Source: Peribolospora baueri
Lineage: Eukaryota > Basidiomycota > Peribolosporomycetes > Peribolosporales > Peribolosporaceae
Length of the DNA stretch: 64,000 nucleotides
Reading direction: 5' to 3'
NCBI GenBank assembly: GCA_029717555.1
Contig: JAMDHS010000006.1
Location: forward strand, 62,001-126,000
Under the pieces are notes generated by a model that was not told the origin of the DNA, searched no databases, and worked only from the letters and a program-made list of their open reading frames with translations. This document shows positions 1-14,217 of the stretch, in pieces. The position numbers and the translations under genes were made by a program. The first letter of the stretch is position 1. Every line of letters starts with the position of its first letter.

Positions 1-543
1 TGCTCCGCTCACCACAACAGGCCGCCCAAAGAGACGGAGGAAGGCCTAAAAGCACCGAACATGGTCGTTCTTGGTCGGAATCGAAGGGACGGACGCTCAG
101 GTCAGTGCCGAGAAGACCAGCGGTCGGTCCAAAGCGGGGATAAGCCGGATTTGTCGGACCCACCCCTGTGGTTGGCCACGTGGTTTTGCAAGGTTGAAGT
201 CTTCGTCCGGCTCCGGCTCGGAAGTTCGCTGGCAAGGCTGCAAAAGGGATTCGCGAAGCTGGCTCGCCTCCCCTTCGGACGACCACCATCCGACGCTCCC
301 ATCTTCTGCTCTCCTCTCTTCTCCTCTCTCGCTTCTAGGGTCTTGACTCTCTTCCTCTCTCCTTCTTTGCCTGTTGTCTCCACTCCCCCACCAGACAGCC
401 GAGCGCATTCGATCAAGCCGCGCGCTACAAGGCAGCTCTCTCCAACGTCGGTCCATGCCCGTTAGCCTGAGAGCTCGATAGGCCAAGGATCTCCACCCTT
501 CGTTGATAGATAGACATTAGGAACAATAGGACGGATAGAAACA
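1..543. other. Upstream region of the calcium ATPase gene
   Basis: No coding feature is supported here. Positions about 300-440 are rich in C and T, a common look for fungal promoters and 5' leaders. The open frames on both strands lack splice logic and recognisable protein content. Confidence 0.5.
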
Positions 544-4246
<3,703 letters not shown>

Positions 4247-4616
4247 TCGACCTCGTCCACGGCCGACTCGGTCTCGGTCTCGTTTCCCCCACCATCTTCT
4301 AACCTGGCCCTTCGTGACCGCCTACTTGCATACGCCCGTACAACCTGACCTTTAACGTAGATTACGTATGGACAATGTAGAAAACGGACGGCTATCGAAT
4401 TGGAGTGGGTTAAAATGCGGAAAAAATAACAAGAATAAATATAACATGGAAGAGGTTTCGTAAATGGTCGCAGATCATCATGGCCACCGTTTGCTACCTA
4501 ATGAAGGTACCGGATATTTCATATCCTAACAACGTTGGTGAGATGGTCAATTCGAATTGCAGATCCATCATTTCCCACTCCCATCTTATGGGCTCGCTCG
4601 AGTTCGCTCGGACATG

Positions 4617-4846
4617 CTAGAGCATGAGATGTCCGAACCACCACGACACCAACCAGATATAGCTGAGGCTCTCGATGAGATCAATGCAAAGGTCCGCGAG
4701 GCAGCGATGGATTTGGTCAGCCTGTGAAGGACAGCCTCTTCGTCATCTGCTTTTCTCCTCTCATAGGCCCTTACTCTATCCAGTAAACCAGCGCCATTGA
4801 CTGCACATGCCCTCCTTTCCTGTTTTTTCAGCATCGCGCGCTTCAT
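4617..4846 (-). CDS. Small protein with hydrophobic C-terminus, unrecognised
   Basis: Two exons fit well: 4846-4775 (24 codons from an ATG) and 4721-4617, joined by a 53-base GTAAGG...CACAG intron in phase 0. The C-terminus, LCIDLIESLSYIWLVSWWFG, is strongly hydrophobic and looks like a membrane segment. The N-terminal part is basic (MKRAMLKKQERRACAV). The ATG lies directly after a good acceptor (TGTCTAG), so earlier exons up to about 5050 may belong to the gene; open frames there contain FDRDAGEVARRPVPTFFV in another phase. At 58 residues or slightly more it matches no family I know. It lies tail to tail with the calcium pump and upstream-to-downstream with KGD4. Confidence 0.4.
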
Positions 4847-5199
4847 CTAGACAGCGTGCCGAGAAGCTTGGGATAAAAAAAAAGCGCTCGATCTTCTTGT
4901 CCATCATTTCCTGCTGGACGAAGAAAGTCGGCACCGGTCTCCTGGCTACCTCGCCGGCGTCGCGGTCGAAGAGCGGCATATTGAGCGAGCACGACATTGT
5001 CGTTTGATCGTCCTGTTTCCATCTTTGACCACTCTATCGCTCGCCTCCCAGTATTTCCAACCCTTAGATACCCCAATTCATACTGTATTCGTTTTTTTTC
5101 CGCTGGATCGGCCGAGCACAGGGCTGGTAGTAATGTTCAGTTGCACGGGGTCCTTCATGAGCGCATATCTATTCGTCTACGAGGACGGGGAATAGATAC

Positions 5200-5975
5200 T
5201 CAAAACAGCGAAGCGCCGCCCGTCTTAGGTGATCAGACACAACAGAAAAGTACGGAGAACGTGATGGAAACAGTTGGCAGTGTCAGCAGAGAGAGAATGG
5301 CCCACTGCGACACAGGTCTGACGTCCTCGCATCCTGGGCGCACCAGCACGTCTGCTTCGGACCCAGGAATATTTTTGACCCAGCAACACGCTAGTACTCA
5401 CTTCTATCGCCTCCATCTCCTTCTCGCTGATTGTGACCCCGGCCTTCCGATACCGCGGAGGAAGCTCCCAGACGTTCTCATAGAGCACACCGCTGCCGTT
5501 TGATGTTGATGAGCCTGGAGAGGAAGTCGGTGGAGTCGACGTGCTGGAAGTAGCGGAAGCGGAGGAGCTGGGACTGGCGTTGATATGTGGCCCAGTCCTA
5601 AATCTGCAAATTCCATTCAGAGGGAGAGAAGCGCGCGGCGGAATCGCCTCGGTTCAAACCTGCTCTTCGTTTATCGCGCCTTGACAAGGCGTCCTATAGC
5701 GCCGAAAGCCGTCTAACGCAACCCAGCTCACGCACTTTTCAAGAAAGCTTTCAAACTCAGCTGCCACCTCTTTGGGAGCAAATGGATGCGGATGCGGGGT
5801 ACGAGGCTCTGCGAAATAGGAGCGCAATGCAAAATAAGAGGCGAAAGAACGGTGAGCTCCTGCCTATGCGCTCCCTGCATCCAAGCTCACCTGTAGGCAG
5901 CGTGCGCTTGCCAAGGAAATGGATGAGCGGCTTGTGAACGTGTTGAGCTCTGCGAGCTAGCGTGAGGGAGAACAT
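5200..5975 (-). CDS. KGD4: Kgd4/Ymr31, small subunit of 2-oxoglutarate dehydrogenase
   Basis: Mitochondrial matrix protein (also called MRPS36) that tethers E3 to the E1-E2 core of the 2-oxoglutarate dehydrogenase complex in the TCA cycle. Four exons: 5975-5891, 5808-5736, 5603-5402 and 5223-5200, with all phases consistent. The protein is about 125 residues. It opens with a basic, presequence-like stretch and the family motif HKPLIHFLGKR. A Ser/Thr/Pro-rich linker follows, then the C-terminal signature ELPPRYR...ISEKEMEAIETGGA, which matches the yeast ending ELPARFR...HELESINSGGA. The last exon carries only eight codons including the stop. The family call rests on both conserved ends. Confidence 0.88.
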
Positions 5976-6247
5976 GTCGCCTTGTTGCGCTCGCCGTCCA
6001 GGAGACTGTGGTTAATACAACGGTGGTCGTTGCGGTGGATGGCGGTGAGCCGATCCGACCTGGCCCGACCGTTCTTCCAGCATACATAGCCGCCTTACAT
6101 AATCACAAACACGTGGTCGGCGGACACGGCCCTTGTCCGTGTCTCCATCCACCTCGTTCGGGGAATTTCTCCTTCATCATTCCCTCTTAATCTCAACGGC
6201 AACGACGTCGAAACGACAGGACACGACACGAGACGACGTGAAACGAT

Positions 6248-8754
6248 ATGGGGGTCAAGGGTATCTTTCCTTTCGTCGCCAAACGCGCGTAAGTAGTCTC
6301 TCGCTCTTCGCGTCGCGACAAGGCGACACGGAGACGAGAACGAACGAGGAGATGAAGAAGGCTGATACACTTTCGCTTACCTGGTCCGCAGTCCTGAGCT
6401 CGTTCGGCACCCGAAGCGATTTCAAGGGCTTCGAGGGAAAAGGATTGCAATGTTCGTGCATCTGCTCTCGCTCGCGATGCCGGCAACTTCCATCCAAACT
6501 GACGGACCTTGTCCTCGTCTGTGTCCCTCCCCTTCCCAACATACCCAAAGCGATGCCACCCTAGCCCTTACCACGCTCTCCTTCTCCGCAGTCTCCCTTC
6601 GTTCGAAGCATCTCCTTGGCATCTTTCGCCTCATAAGCTCTCTCCATGCCGTCCAAGCCACTCCCATCCTCGTCTTCGATGGCCCATCTCGCTTACCTCA
6701 GAAAGCGAGGGAGAACGCCCGAAGGCGCTCGAACAGGCTAAAATGGAGGGTCAGAGGTGGGTGGGAAGAGGAGCGAACGAGGCGCCTTGGAGACCTGGCA
6801 GAGATCGTGGGTACTCGGGAGATGTCCTCATCAAAGACCAACGCCGTGGGCGGCCCGGGCGTGATCGTACCGGGAAGGTGGGATAACCTAATCACAAAGC
6901 ACAGGGAGGAGACGGCAGACAGGATGCGTGAGGTGGAGCGCAGGCTAGGGTTTTCCGTTGCACAGCAGGTGCAGGAGCGCGAAGGGCCTTCGTCGCCACC
7001 TGACGCGAGCCTGAGACCCATCGTCCCCGACCCTGTGCCGCTACCCTCCACTTCGACATCCTCGCCTGAACCCTCGAACGACGTCCCGGTGGAGGAAGAT
7101 TTTGAGGACCTGGTGGCATCTCTGGCTTCCGATATGGCCGACTACGATGTCCTAAACGATGAGATCACACTCGATGCTCGTGACTGGGCCGATGCCGTTG
7201 CAGCCGAAGCCGACCAGTTCGAGGGTAGCATGGAGCGATCCCTTTTCGAGGAAGGCGAACACATGGCGCTCGATTCCTTGGCGCACGGAGAAGAGATGCA
7301 GCGCGAAGCCGCGTTGCTATTCGCCGATGCATTGAGCGACGCATGGCCAGGTCCTCCTGCAGAGGACGACCAGCTGCCGCGGTACATTGCTTGGCTGTTT
7401 GAGCGATTCCTCCTCAGCACTCGCGCCGCGGCCCTCGCTACTGTCCATGACGCTTCTGTTCCTACCGCTCCTGCGGCCAACACGGATACTTCTGATCCGT
7501 CTTCCCTGTCGCGTTCGTCCATCACCCCATCCGCGCCTTCCGCTCCATCACCGCCATTGGAAGGCGAGGACAGTCCAACGATGGCCCATATCAAAGAGAC
7601 GGCACGACAAGCGGACCTCACCGCTGGCGAGGCCTCCATCTTCTCCATCCTGTCTAGTCCTGATGCTGCGGCTATGTCGCTGTCATCTTCAGACGTGCCG
7701 CTCAAGCTTTCCACTCTGCTAGAGCGCGCATCGGACCTCAACGCTTCGTACGTACGCATGGGCACCGCCTTACCTTTCCCTGCGTACACAGAGGCGGCCG
7801 CTCTCGGTAGTGCCATGGGTTGTCCTATCCTGTGGCTACCAGAAGAGAGCCCGCACGAGGCGGAAGCAATGTGCGCTCGTCTCGTTATGGAAGGGTATGC
7901 GGACCTGGTGGCGAGCGAGGACTCGGACACTCTGCTTTACGACGTGCCTCTCTTGCGCCATCTCACCAGTGGATTGCTAGTCCCTTCCGACGCTGAGCCG
8001 CCCCGCCTTCGCCCCTCGTTCGACATGGTCCACGAGGACACTCGCACGCCAGGGCAGACTTGGGAACGCACCTGGGAATCCCGCCCATCGAGGCAACTCG
8101 AGCTGTTAGATGGAGAACAGGTCAGACGGGCACTTGGATTCGAGGACCGCAAGCAGTGGGTCGACTTTGGATTGCTTTGCGGGACCGACTTTGCTAGGGG
8201 AATCAAGGGCGTCGCCATTGGGCGTGGGTTCAAGTTGATCCAGTGAGTTCCGACTGGCCGCGCCGGAGAGCCGTTTGCTCCTTGAGTCGACATCTGTCTA
8301 ATGCGGCATCATCTTCACACCTTTTCGCAGGGAACACGGTTCCATTCCAGCCATTCTCAATGTCACGCCCCATAGCCCACCAGACGGTGTATCGCTCGAA
8401 GAGTACCTCGATGAGATCGAGTCGGCTCGAGAGGTCTTTGCCAACCCCCCGCCATTGCCTCGGCTTATCGTTTCGTCCGAGGACCCAGACCTGTTGGTGT
8501 CGTCCGAGCGCCGCTCACGGGACGAGCCGAAGCTCTTTACAATCGGCGCAGCGAACATCCGTTTGGCGAGGGCGATTATGGAGCGTGCTGGTCTGGCTGA
8601 ATGGATTGAAGGGTGGCAGGGCCAGGAGCTACGTGTGGCGCTCGAACCCCGAGCGAGGACGACGTCGGTCGATCAGAGCTCGCGACATCCCAGCTTGGAC
8701 GGCAACTACTTTGGCAAAGAGGCTGTCGGATTCTCCGAGAACTTCAAGAGTTGA
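6248..8754 (+). CDS. Rad2/XPG-family PIN-domain nuclease-like protein
   Basis: Member of the FEN1/XPG/EXO1 structure-specific nuclease superfamily. The N-terminus MGVKGIFPFVAKRAPELVRH is the classic start of the XPG N domain; after intron 2 (6452-6550) it continues GKRIAIDATLALTT and later ILVFDG. The I domain holds the acidic cluster AEAMCARLVMEGYADLVASE, then SEDSDTLLYD. A helix-two-turn-helix segment follows, with LLCGTDFARGIKGVAIG, split by the intron 8243-8330. Exons: 6248-6288, 6392-6451, 6551-8242, 8331-8754. A long acidic, Ser/Pro-rich spacer lies between the N and I domains, more like XPG than FEN1. It is not a clear orthologue of Rad2, Exo1 or Fen1, and the substrate is unknown. Confidence 0.85.
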
Positions 8755-8826
8755 GGGCGGCTGGGCATCGGACCCCAGGCACTGGAATAGCGCGCGAACA
8801 TCACAGAAGTCGACTTGTACTAGTAC

Positions 8827-8912
8827 GATTGGGAATAGAATAGTATAAAAAAGCAGTCAACCTGAGAAAGATTGGGAATAGAATAGAATAAAAGAGCAGC
8901 CAACCGGAGAAA
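8827..8912. repeat. Two-copy 43-bp tandem repeat
   Basis: Two adjacent units, 8827-8869 and 8870-8912, each begin GATTGGGAATAGAATAG and end GAGAAA, with only a few mismatches. They are AT-rich, unlike the GC-rich surroundings, and lie between the nuclease stop codon and the 3' end of the tRNA gene. Confidence 0.85.
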
Positions 8913-8947
8913 GTATACCTGCGGTACAATGGTAAAACAAAAATGTA

Positions 8948-9018
8948 TGCTTTAAAGGGGAATCGAACCCCTGGCTGGACCATGGCAAGGTCCTAGGTTA
9001 CCACTACCCCATTAAAGC
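8948..9018 (-). tRNA. trnG(gcc): tRNA-Gly (anticodon GCC)
   Basis: Read on the minus strand, the sequence folds as a full cloverleaf: acceptor GCTTTAA/TTAAAGC, D arm with TAGTGGTAA, anticodon stem GGACC/GGTCC around loop TTGCCAT, and T arm AGGGG-TTCGATT-CCCCT, with discriminator A at 8948. The anticodon is GCC. The arm holding TTCGATT also serves as the internal B box for RNA polymerase III. There is no intron. The 5' end lies about 95 bases from the proposed DPB2 start codon, head to head. Confidence 0.96.
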
Positions 9019-9113
9019 GCGGTGAAAAACAATTGCAGGAATGACGTACAAGCTTGTAATTCCACGGCTCTAGACTGGTCGGCTGCGGCAAGTGGCGTGT
9101 TGCGCGTAAATGA

Positions 9114-11701
9114 ATGGACGCGATCGTTCGAGCAAGCAGGTCCGTCTCCGTCTGGTCGGCGCAGACAGCGCTGGGTAAGAACGGAGTACGATGGCAGCAA
9201 CAATTCCGGTGAGCTTTGAATCACACGTCACAAACGAGAAACGGAACTGTTTGATCTCATTTCTGATTCAGCTGTTGTTGCTCTGTGACGCTCCGGTTGG
9301 TCCAGGAATATCAGGCGCCAGAGGCGAACCGCTTGGGTCACCTTGCTGGTGTCGGCACGAGCATGGCAGAGGTGGACGACGAAGAAGGAGAGCAGGAGGA
9401 AGAGACGGATCCGAGTACTTATTTTCATGTCATTAACGCCTTTGACATGCCTCGATGGCAGTTTGATGCCGACCGAAAAGCGTTCAACAAGTAAGTCGTA
9501 GCCTACGGTGCAGCTGCACGACAACTCGTTTGCTCCGCCGATACCTGGCTTCTGGCCTCTGTTCGCGCCCTGACATTCTGTGCACTCTCTACAACGATCC
9601 GCTGACCGTTTTATGGCTTGCTTTGCATTTAAGGGCACCTACAAAACCGACCATCCTGGCACGGACGTCGGCGTCCAAGGCGGCGTTCCTTCGAGACCGT
9701 CACAACATCCTCAAGCACGTCGTCCTCCGCAACGAGAACTTTTCCCCTCCGCTAGCTTACCGCGCCACTAGAGACCGGGGAAACTATATGAAGGTGAGCG
9801 GATGCCTAGCCGCTCTAGGGGAGGTCGAGAGCCCAGGGTTAGCCTCCAACGACCGGTCTAACCTTTTACCCTTCCCTCATCGTACAGCTCACTTCAACCA
9901 AGAACCTCTTAGGAAGACAAGGACAGCGCTTCCTTCTCTTTGGCATGCTTTGCCAGGCGCAGGATGGCCGATACGCGCTGGAAGATGTCGATGGGATGGT
10001 GGTGTTGGATTTAGACGAGGCGGTGAGTATTTCGCCGCCGTCCATCGCCGCGGCACTGGGCGAGTTGAATCAGGTCAAGGCTCATGAGCTCGACGGGCTC
10101 TTGCCCGTTTACTCTGCGTTTATCCGTGTCACCACTCATGCACAGGTACCAGGTGAAGGAATCTTCACGGAAGGTTCGTTCGTCCTCGTCGAGGGAGAGT
10201 ACACACACGACGAGACGATCAAGGTATACGCCATCGGCCATCCTCCGAGCGAGCCGCGAAAGGTGGCAAGGTGAGCGTCGAAGTTGTGTGGCCACGCATG
10301 TCTCGCTTTGATCTGTGGGCACGCGGATTCGGGCGTCTTTTGATCCTGGCCCTTCTGCCTCACCTGTGTCGTCTTCCTTGATCTCGTCGCAGAGGCACGT
10401 ACGCCCACCTAGACTTCCTCGGCCTCGGCCCGCTCACACCAGCAGACGAAAGTCGGCTGCTGCGAATCAACAAACAACAGTATGAGCAGCTGGCTATCGT
10501 CGTCATCTCAGACCTGCATCTCGACCACCCCACGACGTTGCAGAAGTTTCGGACCATGTTGGAAGGTTACGAGGACGCCGGCTGGCTGCCATTCGCTTTT
10601 GTGTTGTGTGGAAACTTTTCCAGCAGGCCTTGGACAGGAAGAGGGGAGGACATGGACATGTACCGAGGTGAGTTGGCCTCCCGTCGGGCGGGGAGTTGAT
10701 CAGATAGGTCCGTCAGGAGTCTTGCCGTGGAGGTACGGTTTATGCGCTGGCTGAACCTTCGATCCCCTCTCGATCGTTCCTTCCCCGCCCTCCCTCGCCT
10801 GTACAGACAACTTTACCGCCCTAGCCGACCTCCTCCAACACTTCCCCACCATCCTTTCGACTACCCACTTCATCTTTGTCCCAGGCGCCAATGACCCCTT
10901 CCCTTCCTCCGCCCTCCCACGCCCTGCCATCCCGGACTTTTTCACCTCCAAGCTTCGGGCTAAGGTGCCTCGAGCGAGGTTCGCGAGCAATCCGGCGAGG
11001 CTGATGGTGTTGGGACAAGAGATTGTGCTGTTTAGGGAGGACCTCATGTCTCGCATGTTAAGGAATACGGTGCGCTTGAAGGAGGAAACGAGCGCGGCAG
11101 CGTTGAAGAGATATGTGAGCAGTTGCCACGCAAACCGATGGACCGGCGCTGGCACGAGCAAACGCTCAAGGGCACAATTTCGACTGTTTTTCCTGTCCCT
11201 CGTTTTCTGACCTTGCCCTCAGCTCGTCTCCACCGTCTTGGACCAAGCGCACTTATGCCCTCTTCCGGTCCAGGTGAAACCCGTGCTGTGGGAGTATGAC
11301 CACGCGCTCCGCCTGTATCCCATGCCTAGCGCCGTGAGTCGAAAGCCGGATTGGGCAGACTATTCTCTCCGATGCTCACACAAAAACGTCCCTCCCGTAC
11401 TTTTTTTTGTCGTCCTCACCTCCAACTCTTCGAACAGCTCGTACTGGCCGACAAGTACGACCGCTTCGAGCTGACCTACGAGGGCTGCCACGTCTTCAAC
11501 CCGGGTCCCTTCCGGGGCAGCTCGTTCGGCTTCACCACTTTCTATCCCGCCACGGGCAGGGCGGAGCGGAGGTGAGCGTGGTCTCGTGTTCAACATATGT
11601 CGCACGACCGACGTTTCGCGCTGGCACTATGAGAGGCTGACGACGATGGCCGCCTCCCTTTTCTCTCCTTCCCGTCCAATGCCTGCAGCGAACTCTCTTA
11701 A
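9114..11701 (+). CDS. DPB2: DNA polymerase epsilon subunit B (Dpb2)
   Basis: Second-largest subunit of the leading-strand replicase, also needed for CMG helicase assembly. The spliced protein shows the OB-fold start [20 protein letters not shown], then [16 protein letters not shown], and the inactivated calcineurin-like phosphoesterase core with [18 protein letters not shown] and [10 protein letters not shown]. It ends [12 protein letters not shown], with the last four codons after an intron. Exons: 9272-9490, 9634-9793, 9888-10270, 10393-10667, 10807-11114, 11223-11333, 11438-11571, 11689-11701. The first exon is uncertain: ATG 9114 (to 9208) keeps the frame, whereas ATG 9191 does not with the same donor. 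The N-terminal domain looks shorter than usual. Confidence 0.9.
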
Positions 11702-12064
11702 GCATATGTCTTCATTACGGACGCACCCTTCTCTCTCGTTTCGGAGCGTGTATCGATAGAGCGAGAAATACGTAGTGGTTCACCGATGACTATATTCCTC
11801 CCCGCTTCGGCCGGATGGCGGACTTAAAAAAAAAACTGGCGAGCGCGCCGCAGTCGGAAATCCAAGAGTCACGGCCGGATCGAATCTGAAAGATGGTCGG
11901 AACGTCCACAACGTCGACGAGAAGGGACCCAGACGACCTCCAACATAACCACCACCTCTCAATCCCTTCTCTTCTTCGTCTTCTTCTTCGCTCGCCCTCC
12001 GTGTCGCTCTCGCGGCGGCCGTGTGGCGTCCGTCTTTTTCAACTTGCTCGTACCACCGATCATC
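11702..12064. other. Intergenic, DPB2 end to DRE2 start
   Basis: No gene seen. Holds an A9 run near 11826 and a TCTTC-rich leader just upstream of DRE2. Confidence 0.5.
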
Positions 12065-13886
12065 ATGTCCCCCGCCGCCATCCACCCCGCCACTGTCACC
12101 TCCGGGTGGCAGCAGCAGCTTCCTCCTGATTCTTCTTCTGCTTTCTCCTCATCCGTCGTTCCCCTCCCGTCTTCCTCTTCCCTTTCCTCCGCCGCTCCTG
12201 GTACTTTCTCCGGACCCGCCCTTGTCATCGGCTCTCTCGCCACCGCTCAGGACCAGCGCTACCAGAACCTCGTCTCCAGCTTGGGTGGACCGACAGCCGG
12301 CGGTGGGCAACAGGTAGAGATGCAAATGGTGGACAGGATCACTGATGAGGGTGAGTGCGCACTATTACTGTTCTTGCTCGTATTTTCTCTATCGTCTCCG
12401 CTTGTGTGCTCGTCCCCATCCCCTTCCCCACCTGATCCGTCTTTTCCGGCGTCGCGCTCTCGCTGAGCTCCTGGGCTGGTGCTGAGCAAGTTAGACGGGT
12501 GCCGACGTGGAAAAGTTGGTATGAGAGACTGGAGATGGTCGTGACGGCTTCCCAGGGTATTTTTGGTTGGAATTTTGTCGACGAAGATGTAGCGCTTTCA
12601 TGTTGGGTCTTGCCGATGAGGGGTTTCGTGTCGCCAGGCTGGTTGCTAATCAGCGTTCCTCTCCAACATTTGACCCTCCATTCGTGGTGGCTCCGTTTCT
12701 CAATCATAGCTACTTCGCTCGCGCCATCCACCTACTCCACCGTCCACATCATTCTCTCGGCGCAAGAGTACGCCACCCACCTCAACCTTCCCCTCCTCTC
12801 CGCCCTCCTCGCCTCCCTCAAGCCCCGCGGAGAGATCCGCGTGCATGACCTCCCGCTGGATCAGCTCAGTTCCTTCACCGGTGACTTCAAGGTCGCTGGA
12901 TTTGCTGATGTCAAGGCCGAGGCTCAATACGTGAGTTTTGCCTCTGAAAGCGGTTCTCTGATGATCCGAGTCGGCCGCTATCTGTGCCCGATCGGCTCTC
13001 CCCACCCGACCCGCTGCATTGCTGCCGCTGTCCGCGGAGTCGGCGGGCCACGATGGGGGGAGAGATAACTTAAATATACTGACCAATCCCCCCTATCTCT
13101 TCACGCCATTCACTCCGTCATCGCGCCGTCGTCATCGTCATGTCCCGTCCTCTTCTCACTCAGCTCACCGCCACAAAGCCGCCGTACACTCAAGGCTTTT
13201 CCTCCACCCTTTCCTCGCGCTCCGCTGCCGCTGTCCCGCTCCGAGCAGGAGGCGCGACATCCAAGGCCAAGAAAGCGGCATTGTGGGCGTTGGAGGACCC
13301 TTCAGTGGGCACGATCGACCCTTCCACCCTTCTCTCCGAAGAGGATCTCGCTCGACCCAAGGCCGTCAAGCGCGAGGACTGCGACGTTACTGCCGGCTCG
13401 CGCAAGAAGGCTTGCAAGAACTGCACCTGTGGACTCAGGGAGCTCCAAGAGGAGGAGGAGCGCGCCGCCGCCAGCACCGCCTCCCCAATCGTCCAGCTCG
13501 ACGCCGCGGATGACCTTCCTGCTGGTCTGGCAGCGTCGGCCAACGGTCATGCCAACGGTCCCAAGAGGGTGGAGACGGAGACCGTGGTGACGTCGTCAGA
13601 TGGCAAGACGAGCGTCGTCAAGAAGATTAGCGTCGATACCAAGGGAGCCACGAGCAGCTGTGGGAGCTGCTACCTCGGTGACGCCTTCCGGTGCTCTAGC
13701 TGTCCTTATTTGGGTGAGTTCGTGGGCGTCGTCCGAAAGTGCCTGTTAAACAGGCACGCCTCGATGTCGGCGTGGCTGACCGGATCCCCTTTCGTCCTTT
13801 TGCCTCCCTGATCTCACGGTCATCCAGGCCTTCCTGCTTTCAAACCGGGCGAGACCGTAGAGATTAACATCGGCGATGACATTTGA
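12065..13886 (+). CDS. DRE2: Dre2/anamorsin, cytosolic Fe-S assembly electron carrier
   Basis: Fe-S protein that receives electrons from the diflavin reductase Tah18 early in cytosolic iron-sulfur cluster assembly. The N-terminal half has the methyltransferase-like fold with [17 protein letters not shown]. The C-terminal half has both cluster motifs: [18 protein letters not shown] for the [2Fe-2S] site, and the twin CX2C motif in [20 protein letters not shown]. It ends in the family tail [18 protein letters not shown]. Exons: 12065-12350, 12710-12930, 13164-13713, 13828-13886, all in phase. The first intron (359 bases) is long for this locus, so a small extra exon inside it cannot be excluded. 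GTG 12023 opens the same frame, but 12065 is the first ATG. Confidence 0.93.
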
Positions 13887-14217
13887 TCGATCGAACTTTT
13901 CGTTACTTCTTCGTTCCGTTTTCCCCTTTCTGCCTTCCCTTCCCTGACCCGCCGCCCTGCACTGCCGGGCCCGTTGGCTTCCCGTCCAACTCAGTCCATC
14001 GACTCGCTTATGTTGGTCCCCGTTTTTCGACGACTCTTGAGACTTGAGTCTGTCCTCGCTCGCTTGCTGTATACAATCTTGTGCTGGCAATGACTCGGGA
14101 CATCCTTAACTATTGGAGCATGCCTCAGCACAGCACCGTGCGACCTCCGCCGTGCAAATGTATGGGGCTTCCAAGACTTCCTTCCCGTCCATCCATCATA
14201 TCCGACCACCTCGTCCT
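13887..14217. other. Convergent 3' region between DRE2 and DRS1
   Basis: The two stop codons face each other about 330 bases apart. I see no gene; the stretch presumably carries both 3' UTRs and polyadenylation signals. Confidence 0.5.
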
